A stretch of DNA of 64,000 bases from Enterobacter genomosp. O (lineage in GTDB: Bacteria > Pseudomonadota > Gammaproteobacteria > Enterobacterales > Enterobacteriaceae): contig NZ_LECZ01000025.1 in assembly GCF_001022965.1 (NCBI RefSeq), positions 682,001-746,000 on the forward strand, read 5' to 3'. Below, piece after piece: positions 48,936 to 59,033 of this stretch. Every line of letters begins with the position of its first letter. The stretch's first letter is position 1. The translations under genes were made by a program, and so were the position numbers. The notes beneath the pieces were generated by a model, which worked only from the letters and a program-made list of their open reading frames with translations, made no database searches and was not told the DNA's origin.

Positions 48936-49759
48936 TGTATTTCTCCATGCCAGGGCGTCAGACGGCGCTGTAACGCGCGCAGCCCCAGTTCTAATCCAAA
49001 GGCGATCGCGGCAATGACCGCAATCCCTGCCAGCACCACGTCAGTCGCCAGAAATTCTCCCGCCGACTGCACCATAAACCCTAACCCTCGCGTGGCGGCA
49101 ATCAGCTCTGCCGCCACCAGCGTGGACCAGCCCACGCCAAGGCCGATGCGCAGTCCGGTTAAAATCTCCGGTAGCGCACCCGGTAAAATCACGAACAGTA
49201 GCACCTGCGTGCGGCTGGCACCCAGCGACTGCGCCGCGCGGATCCGCACCTGCTGGGCGCTCTTCACGCCTGCCAGCGCCGACATGGCAACCGGGGCAAA
49301 AATCGCCAGATAAATCAGCAGGATTTTTGACGTCTCACCAATGCCGAACCAGATCACCATCAGCGGCAGATACGCCAGCGGTGGCACCGGGCGGTAAAGC
49401 TCAATCAGCGGGTCGAGGATGCCGCGCACCGTCGGGCTTAGCCCCATCGCGATGCCGACCGGAATACCGATAACCACCGCCGCCAGCAGCGCCACCAGAA
49501 TGCGCGTCAGGCTTGCGCCAAGATGCTGCCAGAGCGTGGCGTCCATAAAGCCCTGCGGCCCGGCAATGGTGATGAGTTTGGTCAGCACCTGTCCCGGCGG
49601 CGGCAGAAACAGCGGGCTAACCCACTGCTGGGCAGCAACCGCCCACCACACCGCCAGCAATACCAGCAGCGTGCCGACGCTGAGGGTTATCTGACGAGAA
49701 AACGGCCAGCGCAGTGCGAGGCGCGTGCGGCGCGTTTTTTCACTGAAGACGATGCTCAT
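48932..49759 (-). CDS. tauC: Taurine ABC transporter permease TauC
   Basis: TauC is the inner-membrane permease of the taurine importer. It has 275 residues and about six membrane helices, with the EAA-loop signature [26 protein letters not shown] (about 178-203), where the ATPase docks. It overlaps both neighbours by four bases (tauB upstream, tauD downstream), which enforces stoichiometric translation. Confidence 0.96.
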   Translation of the reverse strand: MSIVFSEKTRRTRLALRWPFSRQITLSVGTLLVLLAVWWAVAAQQWVSPLFLPPPGQVLTKLITIAGPQGFMDATLWQHLGASLTRILVALLAAVVIGIPVGIAMGLSPTVRGILDPLIELYRPVPPLAYLPLMVIWFGIGETSKILLIYLAIFAPVAMSALAGVKSAQQVRIRAAQSLGASRTQVLLFVILPGALPEILTGLRIGLGVGWSTLVAAELIAATRGLGFMVQSAGEFLATDVVLAGIAVIAAIAFGLELGLRALQRRLTPWHGEIQ

Positions 49760-50523
49760 GAGAAAGCCTCCCGTTGTTCAAACACGCGGCTTAAGACGTA
49801 TTCACGCTGTTCAATAAACAGCGGATCGGATTTGATGCTGCGCACGGGTTCCCCCGCGACGTACCGGCGGGCAAAATTCAGCGGCAGGCGCTCCAGCACG
49901 CGACCCGGCCCCGGCGAGAGCAGCACCAGTTCGGTGGCCATAAATACCGCCTCTTCGATGTCATGGGTAATTAACAGCACCTGCTTGCCCGTCTCATGCC
50001 ACAGGCGCAGCAGCAGGGTTTGCATCTGCTCGCGTGTGAAGGCATCCAGCGCCCCGAAAGGCTCATCCAACAGCAACAGCTGCGGGTTTGCCGCCAGCGC
50101 GCGGGCAATCCCGACGCGCTGGCGCTGGCCGCCGGAAAGCTGCCAGATAAACCGTTTTTCCGCCCCTTCCAGGCCCACTTTTTTGAGCATCTCTCGTGCG
50201 GTTTCCAGCCGCTGTTCGCGGCGGACACCCGCAAGCTGAAGCCCAAACGCCACGTTTTCCTGCACGTTGCGCCAGGGAAGAAGCCCTTCATTCTGGAAGA
50301 CCACGCCGCGCTCGGCGCCCGGGCCTTCCACCTTTTTGCCTTCCAGTTGAATGGTGCCATGCTGATAAGGGACAAACCCGGCGATCAGATTCAGCAGCGT
50401 GGTTTTCCCGCACCCGGACGGGCCCAGCACCACCAGCAGCTCACCGCTGTCCAGCGTCAGGTTGATGTCCTCCAGCGCGCGCTTCCCGGCGTAATCGGCG
50501 TACAGATTTGTAATATTCAGCAT
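49756..50523 (-). CDS. tauB: Taurine ABC transporter ATP-binding protein TauB
   Basis: TauB is the ATPase of the taurine importer. It has 255 residues, with Walker [10 protein letters not shown] near 37, Q-loop [14 protein letters not shown] signature [15 protein letters not shown], Walker [13 protein letters not shown] and the switch His in [13 protein letters not shown]. It lies 10 bases after tauA and overlaps tauC by four. Confidence 0.96.
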   Translation of the reverse strand: MLNITNLYADYAGKRALEDINLTLDSGELLVVLGPSGCGKTTLLNLIAGFVPYQHGTIQLEGKKVEGPGAERGVVFQNEGLLPWRNVQENVAFGLQLAGVRREQRLETAREMLKKVGLEGAEKRFIWQLSGGQRQRVGIARALAANPQLLLLDEPFGALDAFTREQMQTLLLRLWHETGKQVLLITHDIEEAVFMATELVLLSPGPGRVLERLPLNFARRYVAGEPVRSIKSDPLFIEQREYVLSRVFEQREAFS

Positions 50524-50533
50524 GGCGAACTCC

Positions 50534-51496
50534 TTATTTCACAAAGCGGTCGGTCACGTACTGGCTGTAATCCGCCGCCACCGCGGGCACTTTGCCCTGC
50601 TCTTTCAGGAAGGTGGCGGTATCCACAATCGCTTTGTTCACCGGCCCCGTCAGCTGCTGCACCTGCTGCGCAGGCGTCAGATAGGTATTGCCCTTCACCA
50701 GCCCCGGCACGTCCGCTTCCGGCACGCCGCTCAGGCGCGACAGTTTTTCCAGATTGGCAGGCTGCTTCAGCCATTCATCCGGATTGCTGATGTACGGCTG
50801 CTGGGCGTCAATGGCGCTTTTGGCAAAGGCCTTCACTACCTCAGGATGTTTCTCAGCGAAGTCTTTGCGCACGACCCACACGTCGAGGGTTGGCGCGCCC
50901 CACTGGCCCACTTTTTCGGAGTCGGTCAGCACGGTGCCGTCTTTTTCCAGCTCGTTCACGGCCGGCGCCCAGACGTAAGCCCCGTCAATATCGCCGCGCT
51001 GCCACGCCGCGATAATCGCCGGCGGCTGGAGGTTGATAATTTGTACCTGACCCGGCTTGATGCCCCAGTGCTTGAGCGCCGCCAGCAGGCTGTAGTGGGT
51101 GGTGGAGATAAACGGCACGGCGATACGCTTGCCGATCAGGTCTTCCGGTTTGGTGATGTTTTTCTTCACCACCAGCGCTTCAGAGTTCCCAAGCTGCGAG
51201 GCGAGCAGGAACACCTCAATCGGCACCTGCTGGCTGGCCGCGACCGCCAGCGGGCTGGAACCGATATTACCGATCTGCACGTCGCCGGACGCTAAGGCGC
51301 GCACGACGGACGCCCCGCTGTCGAACTTACGCCAGTCGACTTTCGCCCCGCTCTCTTTCGCAAAGGTGTTATCCGCCTGCGCGACTTTCGCCGGTTCCGC
51401 AGAGGTTTGATACGCGACGGTGACGTCCACCGCCTGCGCCTGAAAAGCCCACAGCGCCAGTGCGCCGAGTAATGTGATTCGCGATGAAATTGCCAT
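50534..51496 (-). CDS. tauA: Taurine-binding periplasmic protein TauA
   Basis: TauA captures taurine in the periplasm for the TauBC transporter. It has 320 residues, with signal peptide [17 protein letters not shown]. The two-lobe solute-binding fold shows [20 protein letters not shown] at the start and [17 protein letters not shown] at the lobe crossover. It heads the tau operon, which in E. coli is induced by sulfate starvation through Cbl and CysB; no exact activator site could be pinned down in the 236-base upstream gap. Confidence 0.96.
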   Translation of the reverse strand: MAISSRITLLGALALWAFQAQAVDVTVAYQTSAEPAKVAQADNTFAKESGAKVDWRKFDSGASVVRALASGDVQIGNIGSSPLAVAASQQVPIEVFLLASQLGNSEALVVKKNITKPEDLIGKRIAVPFISTTHYSLLAALKHWGIKPGQVQIINLQPPAIIAAWQRGDIDGAYVWAPAVNELEKDGTVLTDSEKVGQWGAPTLDVWVVRKDFAEKHPEVVKAFAKSAIDAQQPYISNPDEWLKQPANLEKLSRLSGVPEADVPGLVKGNTYLTPAQQVQQLTGPVNKAIVDTATFLKEQGKVPAVAADYSQYVTDRFVK

Positions 51497-51636
51497 AGTG
51501 CCTGCTCCCCTTGTTGTTATGAGGGCAGTATTTCCGGCGCGGGAATTTTGATAAAGGAATAAAAAGGCATCGCTAATAACGATTCGTTTTTAGATAAAAA
51601 GCGGGAAAGGATAGCGATATTTGTGCGATGTTTTTT

Positions 51637-51669
51637 CCCTCTCCCCGTGGGAGAGGGTCAGGGTGAGGG
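51637..51669. repeat. REP-like hairpin repeat, copy 7 (reverse orientation)
   Basis: CCCTCTCCCC and GGGAGAGGGTCAGGGTGAGG lie in the tauA-mmuM gap, in the orientation opposite to copies 2-5. Confidence 0.85.
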
Positions 51670-51697
51670 CAGCAGGCCGCACGAACCTTAAAGGTAG

Positions 51698-51725
51698 GCC
51701 GGGTAAGGCGCAGCCGCCACCCGGC
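51698..51725. repeat. Classical REP element
   Basis: GCCGGGTAAGGCGCAGCCGC, ending in ACCCGGC, is the imperfect palindrome of enterobacterial REP sequences (GCCGGxTGxCGGC type), just downstream of mmuM and 28 bases from copy 7 of the other repeat family. Confidence 0.8.
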
Positions 51726-51732
51726 AAAGACC

Positions 51733-52665
51733 TCAGCGCTGAGCCGTCAACCCAGCAATATCTTTTGGCGTGGTGCGACAGCACCCGCCAATCAGCTTCG
51801 CTCCGGCCTCCAGCCACTGCGGCAAATACCCCGACAGCGTCTCGCACGCTTCGCCGTGGTGGTGCCAGGTTTTGGTCACGGCATCATAATGCTCGCCCGA
51901 GTTCGGATAGACCACCAGCGGCAGCGCGGTCAGGCCTTGCAGATGCTTTAGCGCCGCCGTGGTGTTTTCCAGGGCGATACAGTTAATGCCCAGCGCGACA
52001 ATCTGCGGAGAGTGTGCCAGCGCGTCGACCACCTCACGAAGCGGCGTGCCGTCGCTCAGGTGTTCACCGTCTCGCAGGGTAAATGAGAACCACGCCCGGG
52101 CGCGAGGATAATCGGCCAGGAGTGCCGCCAGCGCCTTGATTTCCGCAAAGGAAGGCAGCGTTTCGCAGGCCAGCAGGTCGGCACCCGCATCCAGCAGCGC
52201 CTCCACGCGCGGGCGGTGAAAAGCAGTGAACTCTTCCGCACTGCGCACGTAGTCGCCGCGATACTCTGAGCCATCCGCCAGATAGGCTCCGTATGGCCCG
52301 ACAGATCCCGCCACCAGCAGCGTGCCCGCATGCGGATTTTCGGCCAGATACCCTTCGCGCGCCTTACGCGCCAGCTCTACGCTTTTGCCAATCAGCGCCC
52401 GGGATTGCGCGTCGTCCAGTCCGCGCGCCGCAAAGCCCGCGGGCGTCGCCTGATAGCTGGCGGTGATGGCCACCTGCGCGCCAGCCCGGTAGTAGTCCAG
52501 GTGAACGTCGCGGATAAGATCCGGGTTTTCGACCAGCACTTTGGCAGACCAGAGGCTGTCTGCAAGGTTACACCCGCGCGCTTCCAGCTCCGTCGCCATC
52601 GCGCCATCCAGCACTACGAACGGCTGTTTTTCGAGGATGACGGTAAGCGGATTATTCTGCGACAT
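51733..52665 (-). CDS. mmuM: Homocysteine S-methyltransferase MmuM
   Basis: MmuM transfers a methyl group from S-methylmethionine (or SAM) to homocysteine, giving methionine. It has 310 residues, with [12 protein letters not shown] at the start. The zinc ligands Cys229 (GINCIALEN), Cys295 and Cys296 (GGCCRTTP) occupy exactly the E. coli positions. Its start overlaps the mmuP end by 14 bases, so the two are one operon. In E. coli K-12 mmuPM lies near the CP4-6 prophage, not next to tau. Confidence 0.96.
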   Translation of the reverse strand: MSQNNPLTVILEKQPFVVLDGAMATELEARGCNLADSLWSAKVLVENPDLIRDVHLDYYRAGAQVAITASYQATPAGFAARGLDDAQSRALIGKSVELARKAREGYLAENPHAGTLLVAGSVGPYGAYLADGSEYRGDYVRSAEEFTAFHRPRVEALLDAGADLLACETLPSFAEIKALAALLADYPRARAWFSFTLRDGEHLSDGTPLREVVDALAHSPQIVALGINCIALENTTAALKHLQGLTALPLVVYPNSGEHYDAVTKTWHHHGEACETLSGYLPQWLEAGAKLIGGCCRTTPKDIAGLTAQR

Positions 52666-54052
52666 GTTCAGGCTCCTGCGATGTCATATTTCGGGTCAGG
52701 TAGTAGGCACCATAGCACAGGGCAACGAACGGAAGCCCGCAATAAAGGGCAATGCGCTGGCTCGGGTCAAACCACAGGCCGACACAGGCCACCACGCAGA
52801 GGATAAAACCGAGCACCGGCACCAGCGGATACCACGGTGCACGGTACTGAAGCGCAGAGAGCGGCTGGCCGGACTGCAGATGACGACGACGGAAAACGAA
52901 GTGCGACGCGCAGATGCTGATCCAGACCGCCACCACGGCAAAGCCAGAAATCGCCGAGAGCGCAACGAACACGGTGTCCGGAGCCACGACGCTTGAGAAC
53001 AGCGCCAGCACGCCGCCGAGCATGGAAACCGAAAGCGCCGTCAGCGGCACGCCGTTTTTGTTCACCCGGGCAAAGCAGCGCGGCAGCGTTTTCTCGTTAG
53101 AGAGCGACCACAGCATGCGCCCGGAAGCGTACAGCCCGGAGTTCGCTGCCGAGAGGATCGCCGTCAGGATCACAAAGTTAAAGATATCCGCCGCGTAAGG
53201 AATACCGACCTTTTCAAACACCAGCACGAACGGACTCTTTTCCACGCCTGCCTGCTGCATCGGGATCAGCGCCGCCAGCACAAAGACGGTACCGATAAAG
53301 AAGATAATCAGCCGCGCAATGGTGGTACGGATAGCGACCGGAATCACCTTGTGGGGGTTTTGGGTTTCACCCGCCGCGATACCGATAAGCTCCGTCCCGG
53401 AGAAGGCAAAGTTCACCGCCACCATGGTCATCAGGATCGGCAGGCCGCCGTGCGGGAACCAGCCTTCGGCCGTGATGTTGGTTAAGCCCGGCGCGGGCGT
53501 ACCGTCCTTCATCGGGATAAAGCCAAAGACCGCCGCGCCGCCCAGGATAATAAAAGCGATAATGGTGATGACTTTCACCAGTGAGAACCAGAACTCACCT
53601 TCCGCAAAGAAGCGCGTGGAGATGACGTTAAGGCCAAAAATCACCGCGCAGAAGACCACGCACCATGCCCAGACGGGCACCTGCGGGAACCAGTACTGCA
53701 TGCAGAACCCGGCGGCGGTGAAGCTCGACCCGAGCGCCACCGTCCAGGTGAGCCAGTAAAGCCACGCCACGGTGTAGCCCGTCGCCGGACCAAGATAGCG
53801 GGCGGCATAAACGTGGAACGCGCCGGTTTCCGGCATCGCCACGGAGAGCTCGCCCAGACACTGCATCACCAGCCAGACCACCAGCGCGCCTATAAGATAC
53901 GCCAGCAGCGTACCCGCTGCCCCAGTCGTCGCAATGATGTATCCGGTATTAAAGAATAACCCTGTCCCAATCACGCCGCCCAGCGAGAGCATAATCAGGT
54001 GGCGCGTTTTCATGGTGCGCTTAAGCTGCCCATTTTCTTGTTGTGTTTGCAT
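52652..54052 (-). CDS. mmuP: S-methylmethionine permease MmuP
   Basis: MmuP is an APC-family inner-membrane importer of S-methylmethionine. The ATG at 54050-54052 (preceded by AAGGTAAT) gives 466 residues, one less than E. coli. Twelve helices and the N-terminal signature [20 protein letters not shown] are present. It heads mmuPM, with Met boxes between promoter and start codon, so methionine levels should control it through MetJ. Confidence 0.95.
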   Translation of the reverse strand: MQTQQENGQLKRTMKTRHLIMLSLGGVIGTGLFFNTGYIIATTGAAGTLLAYLIGALVVWLVMQCLGELSVAMPETGAFHVYAARYLGPATGYTVAWLYWLTWTVALGSSFTAAGFCMQYWFPQVPVWAWCVVFCAVIFGLNVISTRFFAEGEFWFSLVKVITIIAFIILGGAAVFGFIPMKDGTPAPGLTNITAEGWFPHGGLPILMTMVAVNFAFSGTELIGIAAGETQNPHKVIPVAIRTTIARLIIFFIGTVFVLAALIPMQQAGVEKSPFVLVFEKVGIPYAADIFNFVILTAILSAANSGLYASGRMLWSLSNEKTLPRCFARVNKNGVPLTALSVSMLGGVLALFSSVVAPDTVFVALSAISGFAVVAVWISICASHFVFRRRHLQSGQPLSALQYRAPWYPLVPVLGFILCVVACVGLWFDPSQRIALYCGLPFVALCYGAYYLTRNMTSQEPEHVAE

Positions 54053-54062
54053 ATTACCTTCT

Positions 54063-54103
54063 ATACGTATGGACATCTAAACATCCAAAGAAGGTGTGTT
54101 ATA
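54063..54103 (-). promoter_or_regulatory. mmuP promoter with MetJ-type Met boxes
   Basis: Three adjoining 8-base units ATACGTAT, GGACATCT and AAACATCC (54063-54086) fit the tandem MetJ consensus AGACGTCT moderately well, the central and right ones best. They lie just downstream of a TATAAC -10 (minus strand, 54098-54103), covering about +6 to +29, a repressing position. Confidence 0.6.
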
Positions 54104-54289
54104 CCGCGGTTGTTAATAAAAAGCTAGATGACCAGACGCAAACGGGCGCGCCGCGCGCTGAGTCTGGGGTGGGTTGTGAGGATCACATAGAGAATTGGAC
54201 GCCAGGCCATAAGCACCTCCGCAAGCAGATACTTACAGCATGGTGCGGACGACGTCGATCCTGGGTCAGACAAAAGTCGTATCTTTTTC

Positions 54290-55198
54290 CTACCAGCTAA
54301 ACCCTCTGCATGCCTCGCGCAGGCGAATTAAAAACTGGCGCGCGTTAGTGGTCATCGCCGATTTCTGCGACCACACCGCGCAATACTGAGCCGACGGCAG
54401 CTGGGTGATGGGCAACGCGACCAGCTTGTCATCAAGCTGCAGCGGCTGACACATTGCCCGAGCGACCACCGTCAGATAGTCCGCGTTGAGCACCATACTC
54501 AGGCCGGTGATAACAGAATCCGTACGCAGCGGCGTCACGTCGACCTGTCGGTAAAAATGGCTGAGCTCGTTTTGCAGCTGCTGGTAGTAACCCATTGATG
54601 ACTCCGGCAGCAGCCATTTAGCCTGACGCAGCGCCATCAGATCCCGTGCGTCAGCCAGCGGATGTCCTTTGCGCGCAACGATACAAAACGGCGAGGTGAA
54701 CAGGGGTTCGATCATCACCCCTTCTGGCGGCGCCATCGGATCGACAGAGCCGATGGCGATATCAATTTCACCGTTGCGCACGCCGGGTAATAGCGAGGAT
54801 AACTGTCCTTCTTTAACCGTCAGCAACACCTGCGGCAGCGTCTTTTTAAACGCCTCGGCCACATCGGGAAACACCGTCAGCGCAATCAGTGACGAGAACC
54901 CCACGGTCAGCCGTCCGTGGGTGTAATGGTTAATCTGTTCTACTTCATCTGCCGCGCGGCGCAACTCCTCCAGCACCCACTCCGCGCGTTGGGAAAAGGC
55001 CATTCCCGCCTCGGTCAGGGCGATGCCCTCTTTGCTGCGCAATAAAAGTTGCGTGCCTAAAGTTTGCTCAAGCTCACGCAATGTTCGGCTCAACCCGGGC
55101 TGAGAAACGCCCAGCTCGCGCGCGGCTGAACGAATACTGCCGCTACGTGCCACCTGACGAAAGGCCTGAAGATGCCCAAGCTTTGGCAAATATCTCAT
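54290..55198 (-). CDS. LysR-family transcriptional regulator
   Basis: This 302-residue protein has an N-terminal winged helix (FRQVARSGSIRSAARELGVS, then QPGLSRTLRELEQTLGTQLL) and a two-lobe effector domain. The ATG at 55196-55198 is preferred to the GTG before it. It is distantly similar to AbgR, which controls p-aminobenzoyl-glutamate hydrolysis. It is divergent from the MFS-M20 operon, a standard arrangement for an activator responding to the substrate of that operon. The effector is unknown. Confidence 0.88.
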   Translation of the reverse strand: MRYLPKLGHLQAFRQVARSGSIRSAARELGVSQPGLSRTLRELEQTLGTQLLLRSKEGIALTEAGMAFSQRAEWVLEELRRAADEVEQINHYTHGRLTVGFSSLIALTVFPDVAEAFKKTLPQVLLTVKEGQLSSLLPGVRNGEIDIAIGSVDPMAPPEGVMIEPLFTSPFCIVARKGHPLADARDLMALRQAKWLLPESSMGYYQQLQNELSHFYRQVDVTPLRTDSVITGLSMVLNADYLTVVARAMCQPLQLDDKLVALPITQLPSAQYCAVWSQKSAMTTNARQFLIRLREACRGFSW

Positions 55199-55205
55199 CA
55201 CTCAC

Positions 55206-55237
55206 CCTATAACAAAAAAGCATCACCTATAGAAAAA
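55206..55237. promoter_or_regulatory. Direct repeats in the LysR-MFS intergenic region
   Basis: CCTATAACAAAA (from 55206) and CCTATAGAAAAA (from 55226) are spaced exactly 20 bases, two helical turns, in the 127-base divergent gap. They are candidate LysR half-sites. Confidence 0.4.
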
Positions 55238-55325
55238 TTATATCTTCCCGGGCCTCAGGTAAACCCCTAGATTCGGAGTACACACCACACTCCTCATCAC
55301 ACTCTGACGTCAGGCGGAAAATAAA

Positions 55326-56513
55326 ATGAAAAGCCAGTCACAGATGATTTTTTTGCTTTTTGTCGGCTATGTCGTGGTCTATATCGATAAAACCGTCATG
55401 GGGTTTGCCCTGCTGCCTATCGAAAAAGAGTTCGGCCTCACCAGCGCGGAGCTGGGCTACATCACCGGCATTTTCTTCCTGGCCTACTCTCTCTTTCAGG
55501 TGCCAGCAGGCTGGCTGAACGACAGGCTCGGCTATAAAACCATGCTGATCCTCTCCCTGTGCGCGCTCGGGATCTTCGCCCTGTGCTTCGGTGCGCTGGG
55601 CATGAGCTTTGGCCTGCTGCTGCTGTTTCGCTTTCTCTCCGGGGTGGGGCATTCCGGCTATCCCTGCTCTTGCGCGAAAGCGGTGGTCAGCAATTTCTCG
55701 CTGGAAAAACGCACCTTTGCGCAATCGGTTTTGCTTTCCTCCGCCGGGCTGGCAATGACCGTGGGGCCCATTGTGGCCGTCTCTGCGCTGGAGCATCTGG
55801 GCTGGCACGCGTCGTTTGTGGCGCTGGGGATCGTAGCCTGCGCCATCGCCGCGCTGATCGCCGTGCGCGTGCCCTATCAGAAACCTGCGCCGCGCCAGCA
55901 GTCAGGTGAACAAAACGGCGCCCTGTGGCGTAACCCGACGGTGGTGCTACTCTTTGTCTCTGTGTTCTGCATCAATATTCCCAGCTACGGCCTGATGGCC
56001 TGGCTGCCAAAATTCTTCGTCCAGAGCAGGGGGATGCCGCTGGAAATTTCCGGCTATATCGTCGCCGTCGGCGGCGCGGGGATTTGGCTCTCATCCTTGT
56101 GCACCGGCTGGTTCGTTGGGAAATATTTCCACAACCGCGAGCCGCAGGTGATTTTGATCTGCGCGCTGATCGGTGCTGCCGCCATTTTCGGCATCTTCCA
56201 TACCGCTACGGCGCTGACGGCCAGCGTCCTGCTGTTCGTGGGGGAGATTTTCCTGATGGCAACCTTTGTTACCGCCTTTACCCTGCCGATGAAACGCCTT
56301 CCGGAGAACATTATGGGATCGGCTATCGGCCTGATAAACACTGGCGGAACGCTGGGAGGCTTCGTTTCGCCTGTCGTAATTGGCTATCTTGTCGGGAAAA
56401 GCCACAGCTACGAAAGCGCGTTTATTTTCCTGTCACTGGCAATGATCTGCGCGGGGGCGGCGATAGTACCGCTGATAAAAAAACCTGTGACCACGCTGCC
56501 GGTGACTGACTGA
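55326..56513 (+). CDS. MFS transporter, organic-anion-type
   Basis: This 395-residue protein has 12 membrane helices. The opening [20 protein letters not shown] and motif [18 protein letters not shown] are typical of the anion:cation symporter-like MFS branch. Next is a 20-residue charged loop ([20 protein letters not shown]) between halves, and the second half has [20 protein letters not shown]. It lies 11 bases before the M20 hydrolase gene and probably imports its substrate, likely an acylated amino acid or similar conjugate. Confidence 0.85.
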   Translation: MKSQSQMIFLLFVGYVVVYIDKTVMGFALLPIEKEFGLTSAELGYITGIFFLAYSLFQVPAGWLNDRLGYKTMLILSLCALGIFALCFGALGMSFGLLLLFRFLSGVGHSGYPCSCAKAVVSNFSLEKRTFAQSVLLSSAGLAMTVGPIVAVSALEHLGWHASFVALGIVACAIAALIAVRVPYQKPAPRQQSGEQNGALWRNPTVVLLFVSVFCINIPSYGLMAWLPKFFVQSRGMPLEISGYIVAVGGAGIWLSSLCTGWFVGKYFHNREPQVILICALIGAAAIFGIFHTATALTASVLLFVGEIFLMATFVTAFTLPMKRLPENIMGSAIGLINTGGTLGGFVSPVVIGYLVGKSHSYESAFIFLSLAMICAGAAIVPLIKKPVTTLPVTD

Positions 56514-56524
56514 AGGAGACCGTC

Positions 56525-57706
56525 ATGAAAAGTACCACCGAAAACCTTATCCGCGACGTTAATGAAGAGGTGATCCGCTGGCGCAGGCATATTCACGCCA
56601 ACCCGGACCTCTCGTTTCAGGAAAAACCCACCGCTGATTTTATTGCCCGCGAGCTGGGGAATCTGCCGGAGCTGACGATAAGCCGCCCGCTGGAGAACAG
56701 CGTAGTAGCCGTATTGCAGGGCGAAAAGCCCGGCCCAACGTGGGCGCTGCGGGCCGATATCGACGCGCTACCGCTACAGGAAGAGAGTGGCGAATCATTT
56801 AGCTCCACTCGGCCCGGCGTGATGCACGCCTGCGGTCACGATGCCCACACCGCCATGTTGATGGGGGCAGCGAAAGTGCTCTGCCATCTGCGCAGCCAGC
56901 TTTGCGGCAGCATTAAGTTTATCTTCCAGCCTGCTGAAGAGGTGCCGCCGGGCGGCGCACGCGAGCTGGTGGAAAAAGGGGTCGTTGACGACGTCGAAAA
57001 GATTTTCGGCCTGCACGTCTTCCCGAACAGCCCTACGGGAAAAATTACGCTAAAAGAGGGCGTTTACGTCGCCTCCAGCGATAACTTTGACATCACCATT
57101 TTTGGGCAGGGTGGCCACGGCTCAATGCCGCAGTTCTGTATCGATCCGGTGGTAATCGGCGCTGAAGTGGTTACCGCCCTGCAAAACGTGGTCGCACGTA
57201 ATCTTGACCCGATTAACGCCCCGGTGCTGACCATTGCCACCTTCCAGGCCGGTGATAGCTATAACGTCATTCCGGACAGCGCCCGTCTGGCAGGAACGGT
57301 GCGAACCCATAATCAGCAGGTTCGTGAACAGGTTCCCCAGCTGATGCAGCGTATTGTTGAAGGCGTAGTGAGCGCCCACGGGGCGCGCTGTGAGATCCGC
57401 TGGCAGCAGGGTTATGCCGTCGGAAATAACCATGCCGACACCAACGCCATCGCCAAAAAAGCCATTGCGGAGCACTTTGGTGAAGGGACGCTACAGCTTG
57501 CCGATCGCGCGCTGTTCGGCAGCGAAGATTTCTCATCCTATCAGGAGAAAATTCCCGGCTCGTTCCTGTTTATCGGCTGCGGCAACGAGGAAAAGGGTGC
57601 GGTATGGAACGTCCATAACCCACACTTCCGCATTGATGAAGCCGCGCTGGCCGTGGGCGTTAAGGCGCATGTTGCGCTGGTTAGCGCGTTATTTGAGGCG
57701 ATTTAG
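56525..57706 (+). CDS. M20-family amidohydrolase/aminoacylase
   Basis: This 393-residue dinuclear metallohydrolase belongs to the HipO/AbgB-like M20D group. Metal ligands are Cys103 and His105 in [10 protein letters not shown], Glu139 in [10 protein letters not shown], His164 in GLHVFP, and a C-terminal His in [11 protein letters not shown] dimerisation domain interrupts the catalytic domain (about 180-290) with [10 protein letters not shown]. Members cleave N-acyl or N-aminobenzoyl amino acids. AAGGAG precedes the start. It is coupled to the MFS gene. Confidence 0.9.
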   Translation: MKSTTENLIRDVNEEVIRWRRHIHANPDLSFQEKPTADFIARELGNLPELTISRPLENSVVAVLQGEKPGPTWALRADIDALPLQEESGESFSSTRPGVMHACGHDAHTAMLMGAAKVLCHLRSQLCGSIKFIFQPAEEVPPGGARELVEKGVVDDVEKIFGLHVFPNSPTGKITLKEGVYVASSDNFDITIFGQGGHGSMPQFCIDPVVIGAEVVTALQNVVARNLDPINAPVLTIATFQAGDSYNVIPDSARLAGTVRTHNQQVREQVPQLMQRIVEGVVSAHGARCEIRWQQGYAVGNNHADTNAIAKKAIAEHFGEGTLQLADRALFGSEDFSSYQEKIPGSFLFIGCGNEEKGAVWNVHNPHFRIDEAALAVGVKAHVALVSALFEAI

Positions 57707-57712
57707 CGCCTC

Positions 57713-57748
57713 ACCAACCATTGCACCTTACCCGGTGCAATGGTTGGT
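57713..57748. other. Perfect 15-bp stem-loop after the M20 gene
   Basis: ACCAACCATTGCACC and GGTGCAATGGTTGGT face each other over TTACCC, seven bases after the M20 stop. The symmetry is exact but there is no T-tract, so it may be a Rho-independent terminator of low efficiency, an mRNA 3' stabiliser or a protein site. Confidence 0.6.
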
Positions 57749-57804
57749 AATTCTCACAATCGGTTCTATAGTCGTCACAGTTTCTTAGTAACCAGGACTG
57801 ACTG

Positions 57805-58914
57805 ATGCGCTTTAACGGACTGACCAAAGGCTTCTTTATTTTCATTCTCGCCCTTGTGACCTGGGCCTTCTTCGACGTGCTCTCGCCCTACTTCTCCGCG
57901 ATACTGTGGGCCGCGATTCTGACCGTCATTTTTAACCCGGTTAAAAACAAGCTGCGCACCGCGCTGGGGGAACGCAACGGGCTTGCCTCGCTGTTGACCA
58001 TCGGCATTATCTGCCTGATCGTCTTTATCCCGCTGATGGTGATCCTCTCCTCGCTCGCCATTGAGCTGAACGTGGTTTACACCAAACTGCAGGAGAACAA
58101 CACCCAGTTCCCGGAAGTGGTGGCGAGCATCTTCAACCATCTTCCAAGCTGGGCCAGCGGCTTCCTGGCGGATCACAACCTGACCAACGCCGCGCAGATC
58201 CAGAAAAAACTCTCCGATGTCGCCCTGCAGGGCGGGCAATATCTCGCCGGCAGCGCGTTTCTGATTGGTAAAGGGACGTTTGGCTTTGCGATTAGCTTCG
58301 GCATCATGCTTTATCTGCTGTTCTTCCTGCTGAAAGACGGCCCGTATCTGGTGCGCCAGATCCTCGACTCCCTGCCCCTGTCTGATTTCGCCAAGCAGCA
58401 CCTGTTCGCTAAATTCGTTGGCGTCTCGCGCGCCACGGTAAAAGGAACGGCGGCGGTGGCCGTGGTTCAGGGCATACTCGGCGGAATTGCGTTTGCAATT
58501 GTGGGTATTGACGGCAGCGTGCTCTGGGGCGCGCTGATGGCGTTCCTCTCCCTGGTGCCCGCCATCGGCTCGGCGATTGTCTGGGTGCCCGCCGCCATCT
58601 TCCTGTTCGCCACGCATCAGATCTGGCAAGGGCTGTTTATTGTCGGCTTCTTTGTGATCGTCGTCGGGCTGGTGGACAACATCCTGCGCCCGCTGCTGGT
58701 GGGGAAAGACACCAAAATGCCGGACTACCTGATTCTGATCTCCACCCTCGGCGGTATGGAACTGTACGGCATTAACGGCTTTGTCATTGGGCCGCTGATT
58801 GCCGCGCTGTTTATCGCCTGCTGGAACCTCTTCTCCGGGCGCGATCACGAAGGTAACGCCGAAGAGCTGGACGCGGATTTCATCGAAGAAGGAAAAAATC
58901 CTCCAGATTTGTAG
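57805..58914 (+). CDS. AI-2E family transporter (PF01594-type permease)
   Basis: This 369-residue protein has seven to eight membrane helices, with the family's second-half motifs LVPAIGSAIVWVPAAI and GLVDNILRPLLVGKDTKMPD. It is related to YdiK and TqsA. Family members have been linked to autoinducer-2 export or to Na+/H+ exchange; the substrate here is unknown. The C-terminal tail is acidic (EELDADFIEEG). It is a single-gene unit with its own terminator. A 390-codon antisense frame overlaps it and is not a gene. Confidence 0.88.
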   Translation: MRFNGLTKGFFIFILALVTWAFFDVLSPYFSAILWAAILTVIFNPVKNKLRTALGERNGLASLLTIGIICLIVFIPLMVILSSLAIELNVVYTKLQENNTQFPEVVASIFNHLPSWASGFLADHNLTNAAQIQKKLSDVALQGGQYLAGSAFLIGKGTFGFAISFGIMLYLLFFLLKDGPYLVRQILDSLPLSDFAKQHLFAKFVGVSRATVKGTAAVAVVQGILGGIAFAIVGIDGSVLWGALMAFLSLVPAIGSAIVWVPAAIFLFATHQIWQGLFIVGFFVIVVGLVDNILRPLLVGKDTKMPDYLILISTLGGMELYGINGFVIGPLIAALFIACWNLFSGRDHEGNAEELDADFIEEGKNPPDL

Positions 58915-58938
58915 GGATGTGACGATAAAGACCACACC

Positions 58939-58964
58939 AGGCGGCACTGTGCCGCCTTTTTTTT
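58939..58964 (+). terminator. Intrinsic terminator of the AI-2E family gene
   Basis: The stem AGGCGGCA/TGCCGCCT with a 3-base loop runs into eight T's. Confidence 0.92.
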
Positions 58965-58991
58965 CACCTTAAATCAAACGTTTTCTATAAT
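58963..58991 (+). promoter_or_regulatory. Promoter of the diguanylate cyclase gene
   Basis: A perfect TATAAT at 58986-58991, with a weak TTCACC 17 bases upstream, lies 42 bases before the GTG start. Confidence 0.5.
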
Positions 58992-59033
58992 TTGAAGAAC
59001 GCCATCCTACTCATGCCGTAAAAGGATCATCTG

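Noticed and set aside
57775-58947. 390-codon open frame antisense to the AI-2E-family gene
   Set aside because: Low-complexity His/Gln/Arg composition and exact antisense position mark it as a shadow.
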